Source: Campylobacteraceae bacterium (GTDB taxonomy: Bacteria; Campylobacterota; Campylobacteria; Campylobacterales; Sulfurovaceae). From it: a stretch of 6,605 bases of DNA. Location of the stretch: NCBI GenBank assembly GCA_027079365.1, contig JALWVW010000108.1, positions 1 through 6,605 of the forward strand, written 5' to 3'. Shown here piece by piece: positions 1-6,405 of the stretch (positions within the stretch are counted from its first letter, which is position 1; each line of letters opens with the position of its first letter). The notes under the pieces were generated by a model. The model was given only the letters and a program-made list of their open reading frames with translations, had not been told where the DNA came from and did no database searches. The position numbers and the translations under genes are program-made.

Positions 1-10
1 AAACCTGAAT

Positions 11-40
11 TTATACAATGGGGATTACCACATTGTATAA
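11..40. repeat. Perfect inverted repeat upstream of the binding-protein gene
   Basis: TTATACAATG (11-20) and CATTGTATAA (31-40) are exact reverse complements around a 10-base centre, GGGATTACCA. Outer bases 2-5 (AACC) can also pair with 46-49 (GGTT), so as RNA it would make a long interrupted hairpin whose loop contains GGGGA. No T-run follows on either strand, so it is not an ordinary intrinsic terminator. It lies about 20 bases before the ribosome binding site of the amino-acid binding protein. It could be a repressor/activator operator or a 5' leader hairpin. The dyad is seen directly; its role is inferred. Confidence 0.6.
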
Positions 41-60
41 GTCTGGGTTAAAAAAATAAA

Positions 61-65
61 AGGAG
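61..65 (+). promoter_or_regulatory. Ribosome binding site of the amino-acid binding protein
   Basis: AGGAG lies 5 bases before the ATG at 71. Another ATG at 67 is out of frame with the gene and too close to the Shine-Dalgarno sequence. The site therefore supports the start at 71, which also gives a proper signal peptide. Confidence 0.7.
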
Positions 66-70
66 AATGA

Positions 71-877
71 ATGAAAAAGTTTCTGTTAGCACTGGTAGTG
101 CTTTTCAATCTAACAGTATGGGCAGGTACCTCACAGGTATGGGAGGATTCAGCACTCAATGCTATCGTGAAGAGAGGCGAGCTGAGAGTGGGTCTGGAGC
201 CTGGATATATGCCTTTTGAGATGAAAGACAAAAAAGGAAATATTATTGGTTTTGATGTCGATATGGTCAAAATGATGGCAAAAGAGATGGGCGTCAAACT
301 CAAGTTGGTTCCTACAGCATGGGATGGTATTATTGCTGGATTGCTGACTGGCAAATATGACATGATTGCTTCAGGCATGACGATGACACAGAAAAGAAAC
401 CTCAAAGTTAATTTTGCCAGCCCTTATATTTCTGCGGGCCAAACACTTATCGTAAGTGAAAAAGTAGCAGCAGTTGCAAAGACATGGCAGGATCTCGATG
501 ATCCCAAGTATACAATAGTAACAAAACTAGGGGTTACTGGCGAGATCGCTGCTAGAAAGATGTTTAAAAAAGCAAAAATCAGAACCTTTGAAACAGAAGC
601 AGATGCTGCACAGGAAGTGCTTAACGGAAAGGCAGATGCATTTATTTATGATAAGCCCTATAACGTGCTTTTCATGGCAAAAAAAGGTGGAAAGGGTATC
701 GTTCACTGGGATAAGGACTTGACATTTGAGCCATTTGGCTGGGCTGTAAGAAAAGGGGATCCAGATTTCCTCAACTGGCTTGACAACTTCCTCTATCAGG
801 TCAAAAATGATGGCAGATATGCTAAAATCTATAAGAAATGGATGATTGATAGCAAGTGGCTGAAGAAGGTACAGTAG
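71..877 (+). CDS. Periplasmic amino-acid-binding protein of an ABC transporter (family 3 solute-binding protein)
   Basis: This 268-residue protein should capture a polar amino acid in the periplasm and deliver it to the permease encoded next. Residues 1-18 form a Sec signal peptide (MKK, hydrophobic core, VWA before the probable cut after Ala18). There is no lipobox cysteine, so the mature protein should be soluble. The family 3 signature is at 58-69 (IIGFDVDMVKMM), followed by the usual AWDGIIAGLLTGKYD stretch. In the family, the Arg of the SGMTMTQKR segment (R109) holds the ligand carboxylate, and the Asp of FIYDKPYN (D194) holds its amino group; both are present. Length is normal for the family. 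The permease gene follows after 3 bases, so the two form an operon. The exact ligand (Gln, Glu/Asp, His, Arg or Cys) cannot be read from the sequence. Confidence 0.93.
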   Translation: MKKFLLALVVLFNLTVWAGTSQVWEDSALNAIVKRGELRVGLEPGYMPFEMKDKKGNIIGFDVDMVKMMAKEMGVKLKLVPTAWDGIIAGLLTGKYDMIASGMTMTQKRNLKVNFASPYISAGQTLIVSEKVAAVAKTWQDLDDPKYTIVTKLGVTGEIAARKMFKKAKIRTFETEADAAQEVLNGKADAFIYDKPYNVLFMAKKGGKGIVHWDKDLTFEPFGWAVRKGDPDFLNWLDNFLYQVKNDGRYAKIYKKWMIDSKWLKKVQ

Positions 878-880
878 TCT

Positions 881-1852
881 ATGTCGAAACATCGTCAAGG
901 ACTGCTTGAAAGTACAACGCTTGGAAAATTGGGAGCCGTAGGTTTCTACCTATTGCTTGCCGTAGCACTTTTCAATGCAGCAAGCAATATGAACTATTCA
1001 TGGAAATGGAATAGTGTACCAAAGTACTTTGCCTACGAAAAAGTTGAGGCAGTACCAGCAGACTTTGATGGTACAATCCACATCCGGGGCAAGCAGCTCA
1101 TTCTTATAAAAGAGGATGGAGAGAAAAAAGTATACTCCATAGATGGAGAGTATAAGCCTTCTGTTGATGATGGAGATGATATTTATGAGGGTGATGCCCT
1201 TCTGGAAATGACACATTGGGTGCCAGGTCCCTTGGTGAATGGGTTGATCGTGACACTTAAGATATCCGCACTTGGGGGGCTTATCGCTTTCTTGTTTGCA
1301 AGTATATTGGCCTTTATGCGTATTAGCAAATTTCCACTGCTTCAATATATTGCTTCTTCTTATATCACAGTGATCAGAGGGACACCGCTGTTGGTGCAGA
1401 TCTTTATCTTCTATTTTATTATTGCTACGATATTTGATCTGCCAAGGTTCTATGCTGGTGCGATGTCGCTGGGACTCTTCTATGCTGCCTATATAGCCGA
1501 GGTGCTCAGGGGAGCCATACAGTCGATAGATCAAGGACAGCATGAGGCTGCCAAGTCTCTTGGAATGAATTATGTACAAACAATGGGCTCCATTATTATG
1601 CCGCAGGCACTCAAAAGAGCCTTGCCGACACTGGTAGGGGAAGTTATTGCACTGGTCAAGGACTCCTCGTTGGTATCTGTGATTTCGATTACGGATCTTA
1701 CAAAAGTAGGCAGGGAGATCGTAGCCAATACCTTCTCGCCTTTTGAGACATGGCTCATCGTAGCTGCCATGTATTTTGCGATTACCTCTATTCTCTCTTT
1801 TGCGGGACACCGATGGGAAAAAAAGATGAAGCTCAGAGGCGGTATGTCCTAG
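881..1852 (+). CDS. Amino-acid ABC transporter permease (HisM/GlnP type) with an extra periplasmic domain
   Basis: This is an inner-membrane channel subunit of the polar amino-acid uptake family. The core (about residues 115-310) has roughly five membrane helices, the family motif VIRGTPLLVQ (164-173), and the EAA loop that contacts the ATPase, EAAKSLGMN (222-230) with the following I-MP. The protein has 323 residues, whereas typical members have about 220-250. The excess is N-terminal: a membrane anchor at about 16-34 and about 80 mostly polar residues (36-117) predicted to be periplasmic. The part at 83-109 (YSIDGEYKPS, then GDDIYEGDALLE) has the look of a small beta-barrel or sandwich. The start ATG is 3 bases after the binding-protein stop, with AGAAGG about 11 bases upstream. 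No ATPase gene follows, so the ATPase must come from elsewhere, either upstream of the window or unlinked. Confidence 0.92.
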   Translation: MSKHRQGLLESTTLGKLGAVGFYLLLAVALFNAASNMNYSWKWNSVPKYFAYEKVEAVPADFDGTIHIRGKQLILIKEDGEKKVYSIDGEYKPSVDDGDDIYEGDALLEMTHWVPGPLVNGLIVTLKISALGGLIAFLFASILAFMRISKFPLLQYIASSYITVIRGTPLLVQIFIFYFIIATIFDLPRFYAGAMSLGLFYAAYIAEVLRGAIQSIDQGQHEAAKSLGMNYVQTMGSIIMPQALKRALPTLVGEVIALVKDSSLVSVISITDLTKVGREIVANTFSPFETWLIVAAMYFAITSILSFAGHRWEKKMKLRGGMS

Positions 1853-1877
1853 TTTTTGGAGAATGTTAATGCATTTA

Positions 1878-1886
1878 TGTTAAAAT
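1878..1886 (+). promoter_or_regulatory. Possible promoter for the TPR gene-murE operon (extended -10)
   Basis: The 69-base gap between the permease and the next gene contains TGTTAAAAT, an extended -10-like element, about 35 bases before the ATG at 1922 in an AT-rich stretch. No convincing -35 hexamer is present, which is common for sigma-70 promoters in Campylobacterota. Transcription would start near 1893. This is inferred from pattern alone. Confidence 0.35.
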
Positions 1887-1921
1887 GTAACAAGACTTAG
1901 ACTCCAAAGAATAGGACTATA

Positions 1922-2491
1922 ATGACAAGCAAAAATGTTTTATTACAAAGGGCTGAAGATCAGTTTCTAAATAAAAACTATACCGATGCACTCAAGATCT
2001 ATGGATTGCTCTTGAAGGACTACCCCAAGCTTAAAGATGCTAAAGTGGGTGCCTATCTTAGCGATATGGGTCTTGATCTGGAGGATGATGCCCAGGCACT
2101 CTTTGACTATTATCAGGCGATCAAGAGCTCAAGCGAAGATGCCGAAGCGATCATTGATGAACTTTCACAAACTATCTATGCAACACGCATTATTGTGCAG
2201 GAGCAGGCCATTGGTGCCTTCAAAGAACACATGGAGCACCAAGATGGTATCAGCTATGATGACTTTGTCCAGCTTATAGAAGACAAGGGAAGTTTCAGTA
2301 AAGCTTTTGAAGATATCATGTTTTCTACTAAAGTAGTGATTACCAGCAAGGAAGAGTTTATCGACTTTGTCAAAAGGCTGATTGCTGCCAATTATCGTGA
2401 GATGGCATTGAGATATCTTGATGCCATGGGTAGTCACTTCAGCTCTAGTCAGGATGTATATGCCCTTTATGGATTGATTGAAAAAGTGTAG
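1922..2491 (+). CDS. Conserved hypothetical TPR-like helical protein upstream of murE
   Basis: This 189-residue protein has no signal peptide or membrane segment, so it is probably cytoplasmic. It is acidic and almost wholly helical by composition. Residues 5-35 (RAEDQFLNKNYTDALKIYG and following) fit a tetratricopeptide helix pair. Residues 38-70 look like a second degenerate repeat, and 155-188 (YREMALRYLDAMG, then YALYGLIEKV) a third. TPR folds mediate protein-protein contact; no catalytic motif is visible. An AGGA lies 5 bases before the ATG. The stop codon is one base from the murE ATG, so the two are surely cotranscribed and probably translationally coupled. From memory, Campylobacter jejuni also has a small uncharacterised gene directly before murE, so the pairing appears conserved. 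A role in envelope growth is only guilt by association. Confidence 0.85.
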   Translation: MTSKNVLLQRAEDQFLNKNYTDALKIYGLLLKDYPKLKDAKVGAYLSDMGLDLEDDAQALFDYYQAIKSSSEDAEAIIDELSQTIYATRIIVQEQAIGAFKEHMEHQDGISYDDFVQLIEDKGSFSKAFEDIMFSTKVVITSKEEFIDFVKRLIAANYREMALRYLDAMGSHFSSSQDVYALYGLIEKV

Positions 2492-2492
2492 C

Positions 2493-3797
2493 ATGAAGGT
2501 TACATTTTCACGAAATGGCTTTACGGCATTGACGGATGACACCGGCAGTATAGAAAAAGGTGTGCTTTTTCTGCTTACTTCCCAGAACAGAAAATATTAT
2601 GAACTGCTAGCACACAAACCGGAGACTATTACCCCAATAGAGTTGATCAGCTACTGGCGTCTTGATGCACTCAAAACCGTAGGTGTTACGGGAACCAATG
2701 GAAAAACCACCGTCACTGCAGCAATATACTCTCTCCTGCTGGATCTGGGTGAGAAGCCGGCATTGCAAGGCACGCGAGGATTTTTTGCCGGAGAAGAGAG
2801 GCTGGAAGAGAAGGCGATGACCACGCCGTCTATTCTTGAGACGCTTCAGCATATGAAGATGGCACTGGATCATGGCTGTAACTACTTTATCATGGAAGTA
2901 AGCTCTCATGCTATTGACCAGAAGCGCATCGAAGGCATCACCTTCGCACTCAAAGTCCACACCAATGTCACAAGGGATCATCTGGATTATCATGGTACGG
3001 TAGAAGAGTACCGCAGGGTAAAAAGCCTCTTTTTTGAAGATGAGAGCCCCAAGCTACTCAACAAGGATGACATTAAGCACATCACCTTCAATCCCAAGAA
3101 TGCATTGACTTATGGTGTAGATGAACCTGCCACATTTAAAGTGCAGGCATTCTCTATGGCATATGGGTTGACGGCTGGGATTAAGTATTTTGAGCAGGAG
3201 GAGACTTTTCACTCGCCTATGGTAGGACTGTTTAATCTCTTCAATCTAATGGCCGCAGTAGGGGCGGTGACGGTGCTGACGGATAGACCATTGGCAGAGG
3301 TCTGTGAGGTAGTAGAGCATTTTGGTGGCGTAGCAGGACGCATGGAGGTAGTGAGCCGTGACCCTTTGGTGATCGTGGATTTTGCCCATACCGATGATGG
3401 GATGTATCAGGTGCTTCACGCGATGAAAGAGAGAGATATCGCTGTAGTTTTTGGTGCAGGTGGAGACAGAGACCGCGAAAAGCGCCCTCGTATGGGTGCT
3501 GTAGCAGGAAGGTTTGCCAAGAAAATCTATGTCACCAGCGACAATCCACGCAGTGAAGTACCGGAGATGATCCTGGAAGACATCTTGGCAGGTCTTGGCG
3601 GCAAAGAGCACGTCACTGCCACCCCGGATAGAAAACTTGCCATCACTATGGCACTGGAAGCGCTTGAAGAGAATGAGGTCTTGCTGATATTGGGAAAAGG
3701 TGACGAGACCTATCAGGAGATCAAGGGGATCAAGTATCCATTCGATGATAGGGTCATTGTGAGAGAGTATCTAGATCGTGACAACAAGGCACAATAA
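2493..3797 (+). CDS. murE: UDP-N-acetylmuramoyl-tripeptide synthetase MurE (probably meso-diaminopimelate-adding)
   Basis: MurE is the cytoplasmic ATP-dependent ligase that adds the third residue to UDP-MurNAc-L-Ala-D-Glu during peptidoglycan synthesis. Motifs in order, numbered from the ATG at 2493: P-loop GVTGTNGKTT (65-74), TTPS (110-113), EVSSHAIDQ (135-143), TNVTRDHLDYHG (157-168), K177 in RVKSLF (the lysine carbamylated in the family), GLFNLFNLMAA (245-255), AGRME (281-285), DFAHTDDGM (296-304), GDRDREKRPRMG (324-335), DNPRSE (350-355) and GKGDETYQ (401-408). DNPR is the motif associated with meso-diaminopimelate selectivity. The 434 residues are shorter than the roughly 490 of E. coli MurE; the N-terminal UDP-binding domain is compact, as in Helicobacter and Campylobacter. 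An in-frame TTG at 2478 would add five residues overlapping the previous gene. ATG 2493 is preferred because MKV followed by a short strand matches relatives as I recall them. Confidence 0.95.
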   Translation: MKVTFSRNGFTALTDDTGSIEKGVLFLLTSQNRKYYELLAHKPETITPIELISYWRLDALKTVGVTGTNGKTTVTAAIYSLLLDLGEKPALQGTRGFFAGEERLEEKAMTTPSILETLQHMKMALDHGCNYFIMEVSSHAIDQKRIEGITFALKVHTNVTRDHLDYHGTVEEYRRVKSLFFEDESPKLLNKDDIKHITFNPKNALTYGVDEPATFKVQAFSMAYGLTAGIKYFEQEETFHSPMVGLFNLFNLMAAVGAVTVLTDRPLAEVCEVVEHFGGVAGRMEVVSRDPLVIVDFAHTDDGMYQVLHAMKERDIAVVFGAGGDRDREKRPRMGAVAGRFAKKIYVTSDNPRSEVPEMILEDILAGLGGKEHVTATPDRKLAITMALEALEENEVLLILGKGDETYQEIKGIKYPFDDRVIVREYLDRDNKAQ

Positions 3798-3800
3798 ATC

Positions 3801-5093
3801 CTAGGAGACTCCTTCCATCATTCCCATATCAAACTTTTCACTGTTTTCTTGCGTATGGCGATAAAGCTTATGGGCATGCCATATCTGGTAGCCGATCCAG
3901 ATAAACGAAAGCAGCATTAAGGCCGCTGCAGCAAAGATGATCCAGGATGCTGTCTGGGAAAGCAGCAATGATACTACCATTGCGAAATGAATAAAGAAGT
4001 GCTTCTTGGCTGTTTTGGGGTGAATGATCTCATGCATCATGGGTGTGGTAAGGTAGCCCTGAGAATTGAGATGAAACCATGTGAGAAAAGGAATGATTTT
4101 GTATAGCATGGCAAAGAGTACACTGAGTGCAAAAGAGAGAAAGAGTACTGCTCCGCTAGGCAGAAGTGCATCGGCTTCAGTAAAATAGGCGACCAACAAG
4201 AGGAGCATACTCAGCACAAGGCTTCCCATTCCCGTCCTCCAAAACCATATCGTGGCATCTGCCAAGGGCCTTTTTCTCTGAGAGAGCCTCAGTAGTGTGA
4301 TCAATCCATAGAGTGCCAGACCGATATAAAGAAGAGGCTGAAACAATGCAATCATGGCAGGACTGAATACTGTTGCGAATGCCATGGCAAGAAGGGCCAG
4401 AAACGTACCCATAGGTAGATAGTGACTTATAATTTTTGGATAGGCGGGTGTGACATAGAACATCTCAACCGTCTGAAAAGAGATAGAGGCGATAAGTAGT
4501 CCCATCCAACCAAAAAGACCAAAGTTGTAGTGAAGTTTTCTAGCCTGAAGAAAATAGTCCCCTACTGCCAGCTGTGCATGGGTAAGGGCCAGATAGAGTC
4601 CCAGTAGCACCAGTATGCAGAGTGAGCTTAAGGCAAAAAGCATACCTTTGGACGAGGCACTGTGATGAGAGAGTTTACGTAATCGAATGAGCATAATGCC
4701 ACCTATATAGAGCAGAGCAGATCCCAAAAAAACAGAAGCAAACAAAAAGAGAAAAGGTGCATGGTATACAAATCCCAGAAGCAGTGTTGTCACGCCCGAA
4801 AAGAGAAGGAATCTTATTATATTGGCCTTGGGCAGGGGTGCCTCCAGGACGACGCCGGCAATCACAGGGAGCATTTGGAAGAGTGCCCCCAGCATAAATG
4901 ACATCATGACCCCCAGAGCCAACAGGTGTGTCATGACAATAGCAGCGGTAGAGGAGAAATCATAGATATCTGTACGGTAGTAAAATAGAGACAGCCCCGC
5001 TATGATACCAAACAGACTACCCATCAAAAAAAGACCGAAGACTACTTGGACGGGTGGTGCTTGGTCGAGAGAGAGGCCGTTTTGATCAAACAT
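3801..5093 (-). CDS. Polytopic membrane protein of NnrS/CcoN-like (heme-copper oxidase subunit I-like) type
   Basis: This 430-residue protein has about twelve hydrophobic helices (approximately 16-38, 50-78, 94-110, 112-136, 150-171, 188-208, 226-247, 250-270, 284-303, 310-337, 365-382 and 384-405). Histidines sit in or at the ends of helices at H56 (MTHLLALGVM), H188 (KLHYNFGLFGW) and H341 (FLTWFHL). The MTHLLALG and GALFQMLPVIAG segments recall NnrS and CcoN-like proteins, which bind heme/copper or act in nitric oxide resistance. The full set of heme-copper oxidase ligands (HH pair, HxH) is not apparent, so terminal oxidase activity is not claimed. The start is set at the ATG whose 5' end is 5093: AAGGAG lies about 8 bases before it and it overlaps the DUF2249 stop by 8 bases. 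A longer reading to 5186 would run through the DUF2249 gene and carries no membrane-protein character there. It is the last gene of a four-gene operon. Confidence 0.8.
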   Translation of the reverse strand: MFDQNGLSLDQAPPVQVVFGLFLMGSLFGIIAGLSLFYYRTDIYDFSSTAAIVMTHLLALGVMMSFMLGALFQMLPVIAGVVLEAPLPKANIIRFLLFSGVTTLLLGFVYHAPFLFLFASVFLGSALLYIGGIMLIRLRKLSHHSASSKGMLFALSSLCILVLLGLYLALTHAQLAVGDYFLQARKLHYNFGLFGWMGLLIASISFQTVEMFYVTPAYPKIISHYLPMGTFLALLAMAFATVFSPAMIALFQPLLYIGLALYGLITLLRLSQRKRPLADATIWFWRTGMGSLVLSMLLLLVAYFTEADALLPSGAVLFLSFALSVLFAMLYKIIPFLTWFHLNSQGYLTTPMMHEIIHPKTAKKHFFIHFAMVVSLLLSQTASWIIFAAAALMLLSFIWIGYQIWHAHKLYRHTQENSEKFDMGMMEGVS

Positions 5094-5337
5094 CCAGATA
5101 CTCCTTGAGTGGAAGCTCCTTGTTTTTGCTGATAAGGATATGCCACTCTTGCTCGAAAGCCTCATGAGAGAGTGTCTGAAACCCATGCTCCTGAGCCAAG
5201 CGAATCAGAGGGATAGGATTTTTACGATTAAGCATATAGATATAGCTTTGGTCGTCAAGGTTTTTGAGTGCTTCTATACCATATTCAAGAGGCTTTGGGT
5301 GCTCGAGCGTACGGACATCGAGAGTAACTCTCTTCAA
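5086..5337 (-). CDS. DUF2249 domain protein (TusA-like fold), TTG start
   Basis: This 83-residue protein is a single DUF2249 domain. It opens with TLDVRTLEHPKPLE (5-18), the family's LDVR-L-pP-PL signature, and then has NRKNPIPLI (38-46) and a GF turn (52-53), which match the usual R-P-PL-x-GF pattern. These small proteins have a TusA/SirA-like alpha-beta fold and recur beside hemerythrin-domain and NnrS-like or nitric oxide reductase genes in anaerobic-respiration and NO-response clusters. Their biochemical role is not established. The start codon is TTG at 5337-5335, overlapping the hemerythrin stop (TTGA). CAGGAG lies 5 bases upstream inside the hemerythrin gene, which strongly supports this rare start. 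Its 3' end overlaps the membrane-protein gene by 8 bases. Confidence 0.82.
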   Translation of the reverse strand: MKRVTLDVRTLEHPKPLEYGIEALKNLDDQSYIYMLNRKNPIPLIRLAQEHGFQTLSHEAFEQEWHILISKNKELPLKEYLDV

Positions 5338-5774
5338 AGTTTCTCCTGCTTCATGGTCTCAAGGAGTACTTCTCTGTCCGCATGTGGAATTACTCTGTCG
5401 CACATAGCATACAGCATCTGCTCCTCTTTCATATTGTGTTGCTGTAGCAGGATCATCATAGATTCTGCCAAGGAGAGATAGGCATCTTTGTCTTTCTCCT
5501 CTATAGCTCCCGCCATTTTTCCTATGAGCCCTTTGACCTGCTCGTGTTCAAAACGCATGACTTGTGTAGGCCCCTGCTGATTGCCTGTCTGCTTTTCAAA
5601 AGCAGGGAAAAGGGTCTCCTCTTCTTTTTTAAAGTGTAGCAGGATATCGTTGGCAAATACCATATAGGCCTCTTCTGCCTGTTCCCAGTCTCCGCCAGCA
5701 ACGAGGTTTTCTGCTCTGGCAAAAAGAGTGTCACAGGCTCTGTGCTCAGGTGTCATATATTGAGATACGATCAT
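5334..5774 (-). CDS. Hemerythrin-domain (HHE) protein, non-heme di-iron
   Basis: This 146-residue cytoplasmic protein is a four-helix bundle expected to bind two iron atoms and hence O2, NO or another small ligand, or to serve in iron storage/repair. The ligands are visible in order: H11 (EHRACD), H47 and E51 (HFKKEEE), H77 (RFEHEQ), H113 and E117 (HNMKEEQMLY). The HFxxEE and HNxKEE patterns are diagnostic of the family. No extra domain is present, so it is not a chemotaxis or cyclase fusion. AAGGAG lies 7 bases before the ATG at 5774. The preceding gene ends 17 bases upstream, and the DUF2249 gene overlaps its end by 4 bases, so it sits mid-operon. It resembles the YtfE/RIC and DNR-linked hemerythrin proteins in general character, but it lacks the N-terminal domain of RIC. 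Confidence 0.9.
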   Translation of the reverse strand: MIVSQYMTPEHRACDTLFARAENLVAGGDWEQAEEAYMVFANDILLHFKKEEETLFPAFEKQTGNQQGPTQVMRFEHEQVKGLIGKMAGAIEEKDKDAYLSLAESMMILLQQHNMKEEQMLYAMCDRVIPHADREVLLETMKQEKL

Positions 5775-5791
5775 TGTAGATCTCCTTAGTT

Positions 5792-6397
5792 TTAATGTAT
5801 GGTCACAATCTTATCTTGCAGGTCACTGTCAAGCAGCATGGCTTCTACGCGCGCTTGCCAAAGTGCTCTGAATTGCATTTCTTCTTCATCAGAAGCAGCG
5901 CCCTGGATCGATTTTTGCATCAAAGGCATCATCTGAGGCGACCCCGGTACCTGGCTGGTATCGCTGCTCAGGGTGACTGAGGCATTTGTGTCTGTGCGAG
6001 TCAGCCGTACCATGCCTCGAAGTTCTGTGAGCCCAAAGGAGAGTAGATTCCGGCGGCTAAATGTACCGCCAATCCCCTTGAATCCGCCTTCGTCATTCCC
6101 TCCGAGGATATAACTTATAACATTGGCAATCACACCTGTGACGCCCTCTTCCTTGGGTGCTCTCATTTCGACTTTTATCATGCCTCTTTGGGGCAACCCC
6201 TCAGGGTAAAGCTTGCCAAGACCAGCACGTGCCAAAAGATAGGCACTGGCTACAGTGGGGCAAGAGTGTCCTGCCAGTTTGACGCAGTCATAGTAGCAGA
6301 TTTCTACCTTTCCCTGATCAAAGGCTCCCAAAAATTCACCTAAAGGGTCTTGAAGCAACAGCGTTGGTACTTTATCGAAAAATGCAGGATAGTTCAT
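5792..6397 (-). CDS. FmdE-like Cys/His protein, first gene of the putative FNR/DNR operon
   Basis: This 201-residue protein has no signal peptide or membrane helix. Residues 36-54 (YYDCVKLAGHSCPTVASAY) resemble the N-terminal motif of the FmdE family (GH-CP-hydrophobic), named after a gene of the molybdenum formylmethanofuran dehydrogenase operon. C38, H44 and C46 are likely metal ligands, with C34 close by. A second conserved-looking block is glycine rich, GGNDEGGFKGIGGTFSRR (99-116). The rest is an alpha/beta domain ending in a charged helix. No enzyme activity is proven for this family; binding of zinc, iron or a molybdenum/tungsten cofactor has been considered. AGGGGA lies about 7 bases before the ATG. 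It is first in the operon, directly downstream of the FNR-like box. The family assignment is moderate: the Cys/His motif is clear but overall identity cannot be measured here. Confidence 0.6.
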   Translation of the reverse strand: MNYPAFFDKVPTLLLQDPLGEFLGAFDQGKVEICYYDCVKLAGHSCPTVASAYLLARAGLGKLYPEGLPQRGMIKVEMRAPKEEGVTGVIANVISYILGGNDEGGFKGIGGTFSRRNLLSFGLTELRGMVRLTRTDTNASVTLSSDTSQVPGSPQMMPLMQKSIQGAASDEEEMQFRALWQARVEAMLLDSDLQDKIVTIH

Positions 6398-6405
6398 TGT
6401 ATTTC

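Noticed and set aside
11..40. Intrinsic terminator of an upstream gene
   Set aside because: The stem is AT-rich and no T-run follows on either strand.
998..1810. Long minus-strand open frame (270 codons) inside the permease gene
   Set aside because: Its composition is rich in Cys, His, Arg and Tyr without domain sense. It is fully covered by a clearly real permease gene and is a shadow frame.
1855..1908. Inverted repeat TTTGGAG (1855-1861) / CTCCAAA (1902-1908) around the TPR-gene promoter
   Set aside because: It is only 7 bp with 40 bases between arms, so likely chance; too weak to call a feature.
2478..2492. TTG start five codons before the murE ATG
   Set aside because: It overlaps the preceding gene's end and lacks a better ribosome binding site, and relatives begin at the equivalent of the ATG at 2493.
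3803..3813. AGGAG/CTCCT mini-dyad at the convergent junction as a terminator
   Set aside because: The stem is at most 4-5 bp with a 1-3 base loop and no T-run.
5094..5186. Upstream 31-residue extension of the membrane-protein gene (ATG at 5186)
   Set aside because: It lies wholly inside the DUF2249 gene in another frame and is basic and non-hydrophobic. The ATG at 5093 has AAGGAG at good spacing and begins directly before the first membrane helix.
5140..5481. Plus-strand open frame across the DUF2249/hemerythrin junction
   Set aside because: It is a shadow frame; the minus-strand genes here have clear family motifs and ribosome binding sites.
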